Shown here piece after piece: positions 32,516 through 42,365 of a stretch of 64,000 nt of DNA. The notes beneath the pieces were generated by a model. It saw nothing but the letters and a program-made list of their open reading frames with translations, made no database searches and was not told the origin of the DNA. Where the stretch lies: contig NC_085117.1 of the NCBI RefSeq assembly GCF_030269925.1, forward strand, positions 7,874,731-7,938,730, read 5' to 3'. The stretch is from Bombyx mori (lineage: Eukaryota > Arthropoda > Insecta > Lepidoptera > Bombycidae). A program made the position numbers and the translations under genes. Every line of letters starts with the position of its first letter. The stretch's first letter is position 1.

Positions 32516-33804
32516 GCTAGTCAGGTCATAAATTCTGTCACATGTTTAATGTAAAATAATTGAAACAAGTTTATTAATTATGTAACCATTCATATACCAA
32601 AATGAACTTAACAAAACATAGATTCTTATGACACTAAAGTTTATTCAAAATGACCTCCGTGATTTTGAATACAGGCCTTCAATCTGCGCGTCCAGTCTTC
32701 TATCGCAGCACGAACGAGGTCCATGTAAATATCGGCGGCTGCCTTAATCAAGGATGTCTTGAGTGACTCCAAATTGGGATGAGGCTTTGAGCACGCCTTT
32801 TCCTCCAAGTGTTGCCATATCTTGTAATCTAACGGATTCAAATCTGGACTGGAGGAGGGCCAGTCTTCGTGCCGGATGAAGTCGATTTCACGCGCCGCCA
32901 GCCAGTCTTGTGTGCTCTTCGCTCTATGAGCTGGCGCCGAATCTTGTTGGAATACCCAGTGCCTGTTATTGAACATGGTATGAGAAACAGGTTCCACAAG
33001 GTTCGTCAGGACTGCATTCGTTTTTACACCTTTCTCACAAAAATGTACCTCTGTTAAGCCCCAATAAGAAACTCCCAACCATACCATGAGCGAGGATGGA
33101 AAATGACCTCGTTGGACACGCGGAATACGGTTGCTCGCTTCTTCACTACCGTGTGCGTACACCTTATCATTTTGTATGTTGTAGCTCTCTTCTACGGTAA
33201 AAATTTTTTCATCCGAAAAAAGAATTTCCCGATATTTTTTTCCCGCGTACCGCTTCAACAAAGCGCGGCATCTCTTCAGTCTCAGGTCCATTCGACGAGC
33301 ATTCAAACGATGTCCTGTTTTTCTTCGATATGCCCGAAGCCCTAAGTCTTCATTTAACACCCTTTTCACCGTGGTTCTGCTTAACCCCATCTGAAGGGCC
33401 AACAGTTTCTGCTTACGTTTGGGATTTCTTTGAATTCGCGCCTTCACAGCTTTTATCACTGCTGGAGTCCTAACAGACCGAGGGCGACCACTTCTTGACC
33501 TGTCATCTACACTAGAGTCTTCATTGTATTGTTTGATGGTACGATAAACGAATCTTTTGGTTATATTCAAAATTTTCAGTATGTTAAAAATTTGAATTGG
33601 CGCGTAACCGCAACGATGAAACGCAATAACTGCAACACGGTCTTCTTTAAGCGTCCACTCCATATTTAAAAATGAGCAAAATTCTAAAAGTATACATTTT
33701 TATTTTCATGAACAATTCGAAATTCGAATTCAATAAACTTTTTTGTGGCCAGCATTCTAAAAGAAAAGTTTTTACTGTGTGACAATACTTATGACCTGAC
33801 TAGG
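32516..33804 (-). mobile_element. maT/Bmmar1-type mariner, copy 2
   Basis: The 1289-base element has inverted ends sharing CTAGTCAGGTCATAA, flanked by TA at 32514-32515 and 33805-33806. It is 17 bases shorter than copy 1. This is accounted for by an 18-base in-frame deletion plus the one base that copy 1 lacks. Leader (141) and trailer (125) are the same lengths as in copy 1. Confidence 0.92.
32641..33663 (-). CDS. mariner transposase, DD37D, intact frame
   Basis: This is a cut-and-paste DNA transposase that would bind its own inverted ends in the nucleus and move the element to TA sites. The start is ATG at 33661-33663. Residues 1-110 hold two helix-turn-helix-like segments separated by the GRPR motif (59-62). 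Catalytic Asp residues are D151 (FSDEK), D241 (QQDSAPAH) and D279 (NPLDY), with 37 residues between the last two. That spacing fits the maT/Bmmar1 group rather than the classical D34D mariners. WVFQQD and SSPDLNPLDYKIW are well kept. Six residues present in copy 1 are missing around residues 217-219, between the first and second Asp, so activity is doubtful despite 340 open codons. The only promoter context is the 141-base leader. The family assignment is from remembered motifs. Confidence 0.9.
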   Translation of the reverse strand: MEWTLKEDRVAVIAFHRCGYAPIQIFNILKILNITKRFVYRTIKQYNEDSSVDDRSRSGRPRSVRTPAVIKAVKARIQRNPKRKQKLLALQMGLSRTTVKRVLNEDLGLRAYRRKTGHRLNARRMDLRLKRCRALLKRYAGKKYREILFSDEKIFTVEESYNIQNDKVYAHGSEEASNRIPRVQRGHFPSSLMVWLGVSYWGLTEVHFCEKGVKTNAVLTNLVEPVSHTMFNNRHWVFQQDSAPAHRAKSTQDWLAAREIDFIRHEDWPSSSPDLNPLDYKIWQHLEEKACSKPHPNLESLKTSLIKAAADIYMDLVRAAIEDWTRRLKACIQNHGGHFE

Positions 33805-34016
33805 TAAATATGAAAATGCTCGGAATTAAATAAAAATAACAATTTTGTTTTCCCTTTGACGTGTCCCCCGTCGGACGGATTCCTTTTGTTTGTTTTAAGT
33901 TTATTTTATACAATAGCTTAGGTCTTTTATTTATCGATTGAGGCACTACGAAATCTGCCGGGTCAGCTAGTGATGAATAAAATATAATACACAAAATCAA
34001 ATATTTCGATTTTTAA

Positions 34017-34251
34017 CACTTTCTGTTACTAAGCGCCTTGATTGCCTAACGTTTCCTTCTTTTGTTTTTAATGTATCTTTTAGTCTTTTAGGTATCTTAG
34101 ATAGAAATTCATCCTCAGTATCTTCGGATTCGTCTTTCCCAGAGTCTACTATTGATTCCGGCGCCTTAGTATGAAAATCGAAGAAAGAAATCGAGATAAT
34201 TACTTCAGTGCACCACGTAGGGCACCGGTGACCTACACAGCAGTCAACGTG
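34017..34251 (-). mobile_element. piggyBac-like MITE, copy 2, TTAA borders
   Basis: TTAA lies at both edges (34013-34016 and 34252-34255). The right end carries GCACCGGTGACCTAC, the palindromic terminal segment of copy 1 (46220-46497). The left end has lost it. The interior, read on the minus strand, codes DSGKDESEDT and RQSRRLVTE, as copy 1 does. The TTAA target suggests the piggyBac superfamily. Confidence 0.65.
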
Positions 34252-34255
34252 TTAA

Positions 34256-36383
34256 GTATAGTATCGGATTACCAAAATCAGCTTTGAATTAGATAAATTT
34301 ACTAAATAAATTAAAATTATATAGTAAATTTATCTAATTTAAATTTAATATAAGTCTATAGAATGGACTTCACCCTCGAACATCGTGACACTCGAAGTAA
34401 AATCAATCTAAAGCTAAATGCCGTTAAGGTAAAATTTTGTTCAACTTCAAAATTTGTAGAATTATACAAATATGTACATACAAACATAATTTGTTGCGTA
34501 TCATGCGGTTTTCGTATCCACAGATACACAAAACTGAGTAGGTACGCCATTTTTTTAAATAGCTATCGTAAAATAATTGCTCATGTTTTCTCCTCACCCA
34601 TTGCAGGCTTAGCGCTTAAATATGTATGAGCCAGTTTGGTGTAAGCAAAAAAAAACTTTATTTACCCAAAATAGTAAAATAAACACTAACATAAGATAAT
34701 AAAACTAACAGCCGTTAAACATTCAAATGTCGAACGCAACACAAGTTGCTCTAATGAATTTGTAACAGTTCATCATCTATCAAATAAATTATACTCGGTA
34801 CATAAATAACCAGCCAGTTTCGTGAATAAAAAAAAAACAATCGACTGCGAACTACTGGCCATCAAGAATAACCGTTAAGTTTCGAACTGCTTTCGGGCGT
34901 TCTTTATTTGAAAATTCGTTCTGGCGCGCTGGCTGGCCAGTAAAAAAACTTCGCGCGCTTTCTTTTAGATGTGTTGTTCGACTATATAACGTTTGCGAGT
35001 CTGTCCGTTTTAAATATTATTTGGTGATAACATTTAATTTCTTAAAGATTGTAGAGTAGAATGAAATCTAGTAGAAACTAAACTTAAATTTCTAATTTCT
35101 TTTTTTTTTGCTGTTCGCTTTCTATTAAGTGAAGTTAACGGTGGAAGCTTGTTTGGTTTTTGCTTTAGCTATTTTTTTATATATTATAAATGTTAGTTTT
35201 TTTGTATTGTTGGTTTTTCTAACAAATAAATAAACACAAAAATTTTATTTACTTTTCTTTATGTGTGTCGAAGTAAAATTTAATTGAGTAATATATCGAC
35301 ATTGCTTTAAGAGCCTTAACAGACGCCATTCAAGAGTCTCTCTCTCTCTGATGATTTCACGGACCCAGGTCCTCGCTAGACAGCAGCAGATCAGAACAAT
35401 ACGGATAAGCTCTCACGATTCTTTAGAATAAAAAAAATGTTTAAACATTTTTAATTCTATATTAACTTTGGTTCTGTAATCTTACATTACATAACATTAC
35501 GTTTAAAACGAATGAAAAAATCTCATAAAATTTACAAGCGGAATTAAATTATTTTGACTGAACACTTGTATATATGTATATTTATGTTTAATGCGTTCTT
35601 ATTTTGAATTTTGACAGCTATTTTAAGAATCACTTTTTTTTTACTATGCCGCGTTAATTCCGTGTGTGATTGACCTTAACCTCAAATTATGTTTGGGCGC
35701 CTGATTTATGAAGTATGAAGACAGATTACGCTTGGCAAAACATTTTTTTAAACAACACATTTTAATGTCTGTTTGCTCATTTTGTATTTACTTTTTTATT
35801 GTTTGAAATGGTGAAAAATATTATCTCGTTTTTCTTTTAAAATAAATACGTAATAAAACAATGTTATATAATGTACTACATAGGTACTTAAAAAAATTTA
35901 AATATATTGTTTAAGTTGCGTTTTCTCATACAACGTTTATTTCCATATTTGCCATATTTCTAAATTAGCCTTTAGATAAAGCTTCTTTATAAACTTACCG
36001 AGTACATTGTAACGAAAATTAAGCAAAAAAATTCTGAATTATGATTTTATAAAACAAATTCTGACAACAAAAACTTTGTATAATTTATTTTGTATTGTAC
36101 AATTGAAAATAAAAACGAAATAGACGCTGTTTCGAATAAAAAAAAAAACAAACTACATACGTAACCCAAAGTTAGACTTTTTCATAAAGCGACATTATGT
36201 CCAAGTTAGTTTTTAAGCTAAGCGCTTCATTGGCACGCGAGGCATTGGCTTGCGTCCAGTGTTTGCTTGAAGAATTTATATGCGACTGTAGATTTTTAAA
36301 AATTGAACACTGAAGCTGTACTGAGTGTTTTCTTTAATAAATATTCAATTGTCATTTACTTCTATTCTATTCTGTTCTATCAG
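34256..36383. other. Long AT-rich, repeat-poor stretch
   Basis: A short hairpin AATTAGATAAATTTACT/AGTAAATTTATCTAATT lies at about 34287-34340. TATATAA at about 34984 has no attached reading frame. Long A/T runs dominate the rest and no gene is recognised. Confidence 0.45.
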
Positions 36384-36425
36384 CCCACAGACGTTGCTGG
36401 ATATAGGCTTCCCCCAAGCCATTTA
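36384..36425 (-). mobile_element. RTE-like tail scrap
   Basis: CAGCCCACAGACGTTGCTGG and ATATAGGCTTCCCCCAAGCC are the reverse of the VQQWTSVG-type ending seen at 27150-27310. Confidence 0.5.
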
Positions 36426-36839
36426 CAAATTCATTGATATTTAAAGAGTACACGTCGACTTTCCTTTGAGATTTAATTTATTATTAACGATGTCTTTTTT
36501 TATTATATGTTAGACGAGATACGCATTTAGCAATTTCCCGCTGCCTCTAGCAATCTCTTCTCAATCATTTCTGTGAATAGCGTGCGTTCGAGTGCGAAGA
36601 GGACTTGAAGCTTTGGTGCCGAAGTCATCATCACCTACTGGCTAGGCGGCGCTTTAGTTATGCCCCTATAAATGGCCGGAGGGTCATATCGATTACATCC
36701 GCGAATAAATAAATGTTTAGCCGCGAATATAAGAGTCGGTTTGGTTTTTTTTTAATCCGCGAATAATGAAAACATGAATAAAGGAAGCGCAAATAACGTA
36801 CTTTTACTGTAGGGTACACAAATATATTCAAGTATCTGG

Positions 36840-37087
36840 TTTTTTTTTTTTATTGCTTAGGTGGGTGGACGAGCTCACAGCCCACCTGGTGTTAAGTGGT
36901 TACTGAAGCCCATAGACATCTACAACATAAATGCGCCACCCACCTTGAGATATAAGTTCTAAGGTCTCAGTATAGTTACAACGGCTGCCCCACCCTTCAA
37001 GCCGAAACGCATTACTGCTTCACGGCAGAAATAGGTAGGGTGGTGGTACCTACCCACGCAGACTCACAAGAGGTCCTACCACCAGTA
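36840..37087 (-). mobile_element. 5'-truncated Bm1 SINE
   Basis: From the plus side: T-run, ATTGCTTAGGTGGGTGGACG, CAGCCCACCTGGTGTTAAGT and AAGAGGTCCTACCACCAGTA. It ends exactly where an A/T-rich array begins. Confidence 0.9.
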
Positions 37088-37245
37088 AACTAAAATAGTT
37101 TAGTTAGTTTAGTAGTAAACTAGTTTAGTAAATAGTAAAATAGTAGTAGTATATAATAGTATATAATAATAATAGTATAATAATAGTAGTATATAATAAT
37201 AGTAGTAAATAGTAAAATAGTTTAGTTTAGTACTAAAATAGTTTC
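37088..37245. repeat. TAGT/ATAATAG low-complexity array
   Basis: Irregular units of TAGTAAA, TAGTTTAG and ATAATAGTA fill about 160 bases. AGTAAACTAAAATAGTTTAG and AGTAAACTAGTTTA are locally palindromic. The array sits between a Bm1 5' boundary and a HEL-1 copy. Confidence 0.85.
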
Positions 37246-37321
37246 GGAACAAATGATCATGACTCGTTTTTTATTATATGTTTTTTTTTGAAACTACTAT
37301 TTCCATGAGGCGTTACAATAA

Positions 37322-37533
37322 TCTATATATATATATATAAAAATGAATTGCTGTTCGTTAGTCTCGCTAACACTCGCGAACAACTGGACCGATTTGGCTA
37401 ATTTTGGTCTTGAATTATTTGTCGAAGTCCAGAGAAGGTTTTAAAAGATAAATATGAAAATTCTCGGAATTAAATAAAGTTTAGGTCTTTTATTTATCGA
37501 TTGAGGCACTACGAAGTTTGTCGGGTCAGCTAG
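37322..37533 (+). mobile_element. HEL-1 Helitron, internally deleted
   Basis: TCTATATATATATATATA starts after an A, and GTCAGCTAG is followed by T. About 75 bases of the middle (the AACAATTTTG to ACAAAAG part of 404-689) are missing. Confidence 0.85.
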
Positions 37534-37600
37534 TATGGAAATAAAAATTAACTGAGCAAGAGGACAAAAGGTTGAACAGCGTGTCCCATTTGACAATCTG

Positions 37601-37771
37601 TGTGTTTAGTGCGAGTTTTTAACGTTCTCGATAGCGTAAAAGTTAACTCACATTTGTATGCAGTTTGAACAGCGCCCATAACGGCAAGCGTAGGGGAAAC
37701 GTTTCAACTCGATACAAATTCGAGTTAACTTTAACGCTATCGAGAACGTTAAAAAACTCGCACTAAGCACG
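37601..37771. mobile_element. Foldback element, copy 2 (inverted)
   Basis: The arms 37601-37650 and 37721-37771 match those of 29461-29626 with a few substitutions and small gaps (TTTAACGC versus TTTTACGC). The loop is the reverse complement of that of copy 1. Confidence 0.85.
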
Positions 37772-38139
37772 CTGGCTCTGCGTAGGTCCCGGAAGACGCC
37801 AGTCAATATGAAATAGAAGACCGCAATACCAGCCAGTAGACGCGTACGCACAATTGTAGTTCTATTAGAGAATCGCTAAGTGAGCGTGTGGTGCGTCGCG
37901 TTTTGGCGAAACTCCAACCCCTCGCTGACGGATTTACATTACACGACACGACGATGTGATTGCAATTATTGCACTTGGCTGTTCGTTTACAAACGCGGCG
38001 GATCAAAGATTTTCGTCTTTCGTTATTGGTATTTAAATATCTTGTTTTCATTTACATTTATGTATGTATTATTTTACAGATGTCGGGTGTTGCGTGAAAT
38101 CTTGTTTGATCCAGAATAAAGGATTGCGTTGCTTATTAG
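37772..38139. other. Unassigned, possibly single copy
   Basis: TATTATTTTACAG at about 38069-38081 looks like a splice acceptor, followed by ATGTCGGGTG. The frame closes quickly, so no exon is claimed. Confidence 0.35.
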
Positions 38140-38455
38140 ATCGCGACGGGGCAACGCAAAGCCGCCATCGCCCGAATCATGTCTTGTCGTATCCCCTGGA
38201 TTCACTCTCGGCGCTTTTAGGACCCTCAAGCACCGGTCATCGTCGAACGAACTAACCTATAGACACAGCCCACTGAGTTTCTCGCCGGATCTTCTCAGTG
38301 GGGCGCGATTCCGATCCGTTGGTAGATTCTACGAAGCACTGCTCTTGCTAGGACTAGTGTTAGCAAATTTTTTCGGGTTGAGCCCGTGAGCTGATCTACC
38401 CGCCCGAGTGAAGCTGGAATTATCCCCTAAGCTACCAGCGAATAGGTAGGGCAAA
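38140..38455 (+). mobile_element. L-B tail, long copy
   Basis: CGACGGGGCAACGCAAAGCC and GAATCATGTCTTGTCG precede the usual L-B order, ending TACCAGCGAATAGGTAGGG. The GGGCAACGCAAAGCCGCC upstream part is shared with 40525 and 41035. Confidence 0.8.
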
Positions 38456-38539
38456 AGCGTTCCGTATGCTTATTTTTTAGTAGGTTTAGTTATTGCATAA
38501 GTGTTAACAGTTACCGAAGCATATAGGCATCAACAACGG

Positions 38540-39140
38540 CAATGCCGGCACACAATTTGAGACATCATTTCTAAGTCTTCGTTTTTTACAATACAACGGC
38601 TGCTCCGCCCTTCGAAGCGAAACGCATAACTTTTTTTTTTATTTTTTTATTGCTTAGCTGTGTGGACGAGCTCACAGCCCACCTGATGTTAAGTGGTTAC
38701 TGGAGCCCATAGACATCTACAACGTAAATGCGCCACACACCTTGAGATATAGTTCTAAGGTCTCAGTATAGTCACAACGGCTGCCCCACCCTTCAAACCG
38801 AAACGCATTACTGCTTCACGGCAGAAATAGGCGGGGCGGTGGTACCTATCCGTGCGGACTCACAAGAGGTCCTACCACCAGTAATTACGCAAATTATAAT
38901 TTTGCGGGTTTCATTTTATTACACGATGTTATTCCTTCACCGTGGTAGTCAATCGTGAACATTTGTTGAGTACGTATTTCATTAGAAAAATTGGTACCCG
39001 CCTGCGGGATTCGAACACCGGTGCATCGCTTCAACACGAATGCACCGGACGTCTTATCCGTTAGGCCACAACGACTTCGGAAATAGGTAAGGTTGTGGTA
39101 CCTACCCGTGCGGACTTACAAGATGTCCTAGCATTAATAA
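38540..39140 (-). mobile_element. Older Bm1 SINE interrupted by a younger Bm1
   Basis: Outer pieces are 38540-38630 (ACAACGGCTGCTCCGCCC, AACGCATAACT) and 39080-39140 (AAATAGGTAAGGTTGTGG, CCTACCCGTGCGGAC). Together they make the middle of one diverged minus-strand Bm1, with the tract between them supplied by 38640-39076. Confidence 0.7.
38640..39076 (-). mobile_element. Near full-length Bm1 SINE inside an older Bm1
   Basis: It runs from T-run plus ATTGCTTAGCTGTGTGGACG to the tRNA-like head (GGATTCGAACACCGG and TCTTATCCGTTAGGCCAC seen on the plus strand). About 437 bases and low divergence make it one of the youngest-looking copies here. Confidence 0.9.
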
Positions 39141-40524
39141 GTTTAAACGTATCGCTTCACGATACCGATCGGAATAAAAATGGTTTGGCTCGAATTCACA
39201 ACTCACGACGTATAAGATTAAAAAACTCCATAAAGTGAATTAAATAAATAAATATTCCACTTTCATTGCAAACACAGAACGTCTTCCGAATATCATCCAA
39301 GACAAAATTAAAACATTTTTTTAAAGATTTTAATCTCTAAAATCTTTTTTATTGTCATTAATTTAATTCCGAGATTCCGAGTATTTAACAGTTTTCATGG
39401 TCTTCTGAACGTTCCTAACCCATAAATATACAGAATGATAGACTGAAATCACCATGTCAATTCGACTTTCATCTTCCTGCCTCTTGCGCTGTGATTAAAC
39501 TAGAATCGATTTAAATTATCGATCGTTTGATTAAATTATCGAGTTATCGATATATATAAAAAAAAATTGAAAATAAAAATAAAATTTTCATTGGAAAACT
39601 ATTATGTGTTACTAAGGTTTTTTAATTTGTCCCCTTCTCGACATTTCAGCGCCGTTATGATTACAGATTACTAGTGAGTCCTATATTTGATTTAAAAGCC
39701 ATTGTGCATTCTAGGGCTCGTAAAAATATCGTCAGTTCCTGTGGCGTTCTATCGACCGAGAACAATGTCAAATTAGTTGCTTTGAATATATGTACATACT
39801 TCTACGAAGATACGTTTGCCCATAAAAATTCTACCTGCAATCTTCGGTACATCTGTGTGATCACGGTGTTTGCAACAAATTCAAAGATGACTTCAATATA
39901 GATTCAGCAATTTGAATGTAAATTTACGAGACCTAATAATATCAACTCTACCGCTCGTTTTAAAAAAAAACTTATTTAGCGCGTTTGTATTTTTGTGTTT
40001 TCTTTTCACTGCCAAAACGTGTCTCTCACTATACAACGAGTACATACATATATCTGCTATAAAATTATAACAGTCTATTCGCATGTTCTTGACATTATCA
40101 ATCGAACCAATAAAATGACTGGTACTTTATGGATAATAGAGTCCAAACAACTCTTTATCTCGAATAAATTTATTCTTTATTAATTACAAATTAACGCGAA
40201 CAAAACCGCGGTACGCGTTTATTTTATTTAAAACATCAACATAAACCAAACGACCTTTAGCGCTTCGTAATTTAAGATATCTTTTTATAACTACATCCAA
40301 CATTGACTAAGGGCGTTCCCTATTGGATGATGCATCTATTGTCGCGTACATCTTAATGTTGGAATCGAGGCGTTAGCTCCACTGAGTCCTGGCCGCGAGC
40401 CAATGACGAATTTATGGACAACTCATGCGACCATTATTTTATTAGGAATTTATAGATACATAGTGATGTTATTTTACAGTTAATACCAATAATAACTACG
40501 AGACTGGTCAGGTGAAAGAAATCT
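39141..40524. other. Unassigned; ATCGAT-rich at 39500-39555
   Basis: TATCGATA occurs exactly at 39545-39552, among several ATCGAT cores. A 75-codon frame (39674-39901) and others lack recognisable domains. Confidence 0.4.
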
Positions 40525-40650
40525 TTCCCGATCGCGACGGGGCAATGCAAAGCTGCCTCGCCCGAGACATGTCTTGTTAGATCCCCCGGATTCAATCCCG
40601 GTGCTTTTAGGACCCTCAAACACCAGTCACCTTCCTCTTAGAATGCGACT
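40525..40650 (+). mobile_element. L-B 5'-part fragment, plus strand
   Basis: GACGGGGCAATGCAAAGCTG to GGACCCTCAAACACCAGTC. It is the reverse complement of part of the neighbour at 40922-41030, about 300 bases away. Confidence 0.75.
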
Positions 40651-40667
40651 AGAAATCACAGGTGAAT

Positions 40668-41035
40668 TGTTGTTTTTCCCCTATCTATTCGCTGTTAGCT
40701 TAAGAGGCTATTGCGGCTACGCCTGGACGGGTAGATGTGCTTACGGGCTCAACCTGAGAGAATTTACTAAAACTAGCCCTAGCAAGAGCAGTGCTTCGCA
40801 GAATCTACCACCAAATCGGAATTGCGACCCACTGAAAAGATCCGACGAGAAACTCAGTGGGCTGTATCTGTGGATTAGTTCACTCGACTCTTCGTCGTAA
40901 TCGATGACGAGTTCGACGAGAACGGTGACTGGTGCTTGAGGGTCCTAAAAGCACCAAGCATGAATCCGGGGGATCAGAAAAGGCATGTTTCGGGCGACGG
41001 CGGTTTTGCGTTGCCCCGTCGCGGTCGGATAAGTA
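40668..41035 (-). mobile_element. L-B tail, long copy
   Basis: From the plus side: CCCCTATCTATTCGCTG, GCTTACGGGCTCAACCTG, GCAAGAGCAGTGCTTCGC, GATCCGACGAGAAACTCAG and GGGCGACGGCGGTTTTGCG. With 40525-40650 it makes inverted arms of roughly 110 bases. Confidence 0.85.
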
Positions 41036-41424
41036 ATTAGCGGCGGCCACGATAAAAGGGTTTTTGTGTCTCGCCGCTTTATCGAAGTAGCGTTCTGACT
41101 CTTTCTTATGATACTTACGTCGATATGTACCGATGTAACGATGTACTAGAAGTCAATTGTCAACAATGGTCTTTTGAGCCAATAACTGTCTATTTCGACC
41201 TCATATCTCCAAGTGGGTGACGACATTTACGTCTACCGGTAACCGCGTAATATCAAATGGACCATGAAACCGTTAACATAAAGGAGTCAGTGATTTTGTT
41301 TGAATTTACACAACTGACGAACAACAACTTTCGGACCGTCGGTCTACCGAAGAATATCACCCGCTCGGTGGAAAATCTTCCCTTTGTCGTACACAGTACG
41401 TATACTTCCCGATCAGCTCTCGAG
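41036..41424. other. Mostly unassigned, Bm1 remnant 41190-41270
   Basis: CTCATATCTCCAAGTGGGTG and GTCTACCGGTAACCGCG are worn plus-strand Bm1 landmarks. The rest is unassigned. Confidence 0.4.
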
Positions 41425-41711
41425 TCTCGGTGCTTTTAAGCGCTTCAGGCACCGGTCACTGATCTCCTTGAACTAGTCCAATTTGACTTAAGAGTTCGTC
41501 GTGCGAACTAGCCCATAGACGCAACCCACTGAGTTTCTCGCCGGATCTTCTCAGTGAGTCGCGATTCCGATCCGGTGGTAGAGTCACCGAAGCACTGCTC
41601 TTGCTAGGGCTACTGTTAGCAAATTATCTTAAGTTGAGCCCGTGAGCTCACCTACTGATCCAAGCTGAATTAGCCACTTAGGTTACCAACCAATAGGTAG
41701 GGGGAAAAAAC
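41425..41711 (+). mobile_element. L-B tail
   Basis: TCGGTGCTTTTAAGCGC, GAGTTTCTCGCCGGATCTTC, TCCGATCCGGTGGTAGAG and TGAGCCCGTGAGCTCACC end in ACCAATAGGTAGGGGGAAAA. Confidence 0.8.
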
Positions 41712-42142
41712 AACATACATATACCCAAAAAAGTTCCATTAAAAAATCCAATTTATCAAGAAAAAGTTGCAGTGGTAAGTTTGAAGAAGTAGAAGAACCA
41801 TTCCGCCTACGTATTCGAATCTTCAATCTAATATCTTAAGGCCGGACTACAGTAATATCTAACAGCAAGAACGGCTGTAACGGAAACAAATCAAATACTA
41901 ATAAAATCACTACGGTAGCTCCAATTAAGAGTAAACAGGGAGGGATGTCCGAAACGCGTCAAAATTGAGGTGTCCCCACCCCTTAGCAGTGCAGGTTTTT
42001 TTCAGAGGCCACCACCCTATGGCGGACTGTGGGTGACGGTTGCACCTCGACAGCAGGAAAAATGCATATTGGCCTTTTCCATATAGTTCTAAGTGCATTC
42101 ACACTGATTACATTTTTAGTATCTTTTAACGACGGCTTACCT
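41712..42142. other. Unassigned region
   Basis: GTCCCCACCCCTTAGCAGTG and GGCGGACTGTGGGTGACGG near 41972-42040 look like part of an unplaced repeat. Nothing more is recognised. Confidence 0.35.
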
Positions 42143-42365
42143 AGTGTTTCCCGCTGAGTTTCTCGCCGGATCTTCTCAGCGGGTCGCGATTAAGATCCGG
42201 TATTAGATTCACTCGCGAAGTAGCTGCTCTTGAGTTGTTAGGTCTCTTTCGGAGGCGCTCAGGCAGATATTAGCCAATCTCACCCCTCCTGGCTGAGCCT
42301 TCGCTCACCCACCTGTCCTGGTGAAACTGAAAAGGCCAGTAGTCCTTCAATCATAAATAAAAAAC
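42143..42365 (+). mobile_element. L-D tail
   Basis: CCCGCTGAG and CTCAGCGGG enclose the conserved TTTCTCGCCGGATCTT loop, one base pair changed on both sides relative to L-A. GGAGGCGCTCAGGCAG, CACCCCTCCTGGCTGAGC and AATAAAAA follow. Confidence 0.8.

Larger units (their letters stand above)
32387..33970 (+). mobile_element. HEL-1 Helitron split by a mariner
   Basis: The Helitron starts TC (32387) after A and ends CAGCTAG (33970) before T. It is interrupted at 32516-33804. Removing the mariner and one TA restores GATAGATAAATATG, the uninterrupted sequence seen in the copy at 404-689. Its own length is therefore about 293 bases. Confidence 0.9.

Noticed and set aside
34983..35010. TATATAA as a core promoter
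   Set aside because: No open frame or other promoter element lies downstream, and the region is AT-rich enough for chance.
38064..38120. Splice acceptor TATTATTTTACAG followed by ATG
   Set aside because: The downstream frame closes within about 60 bases or runs into L-B sequence, so no exon can be supported.
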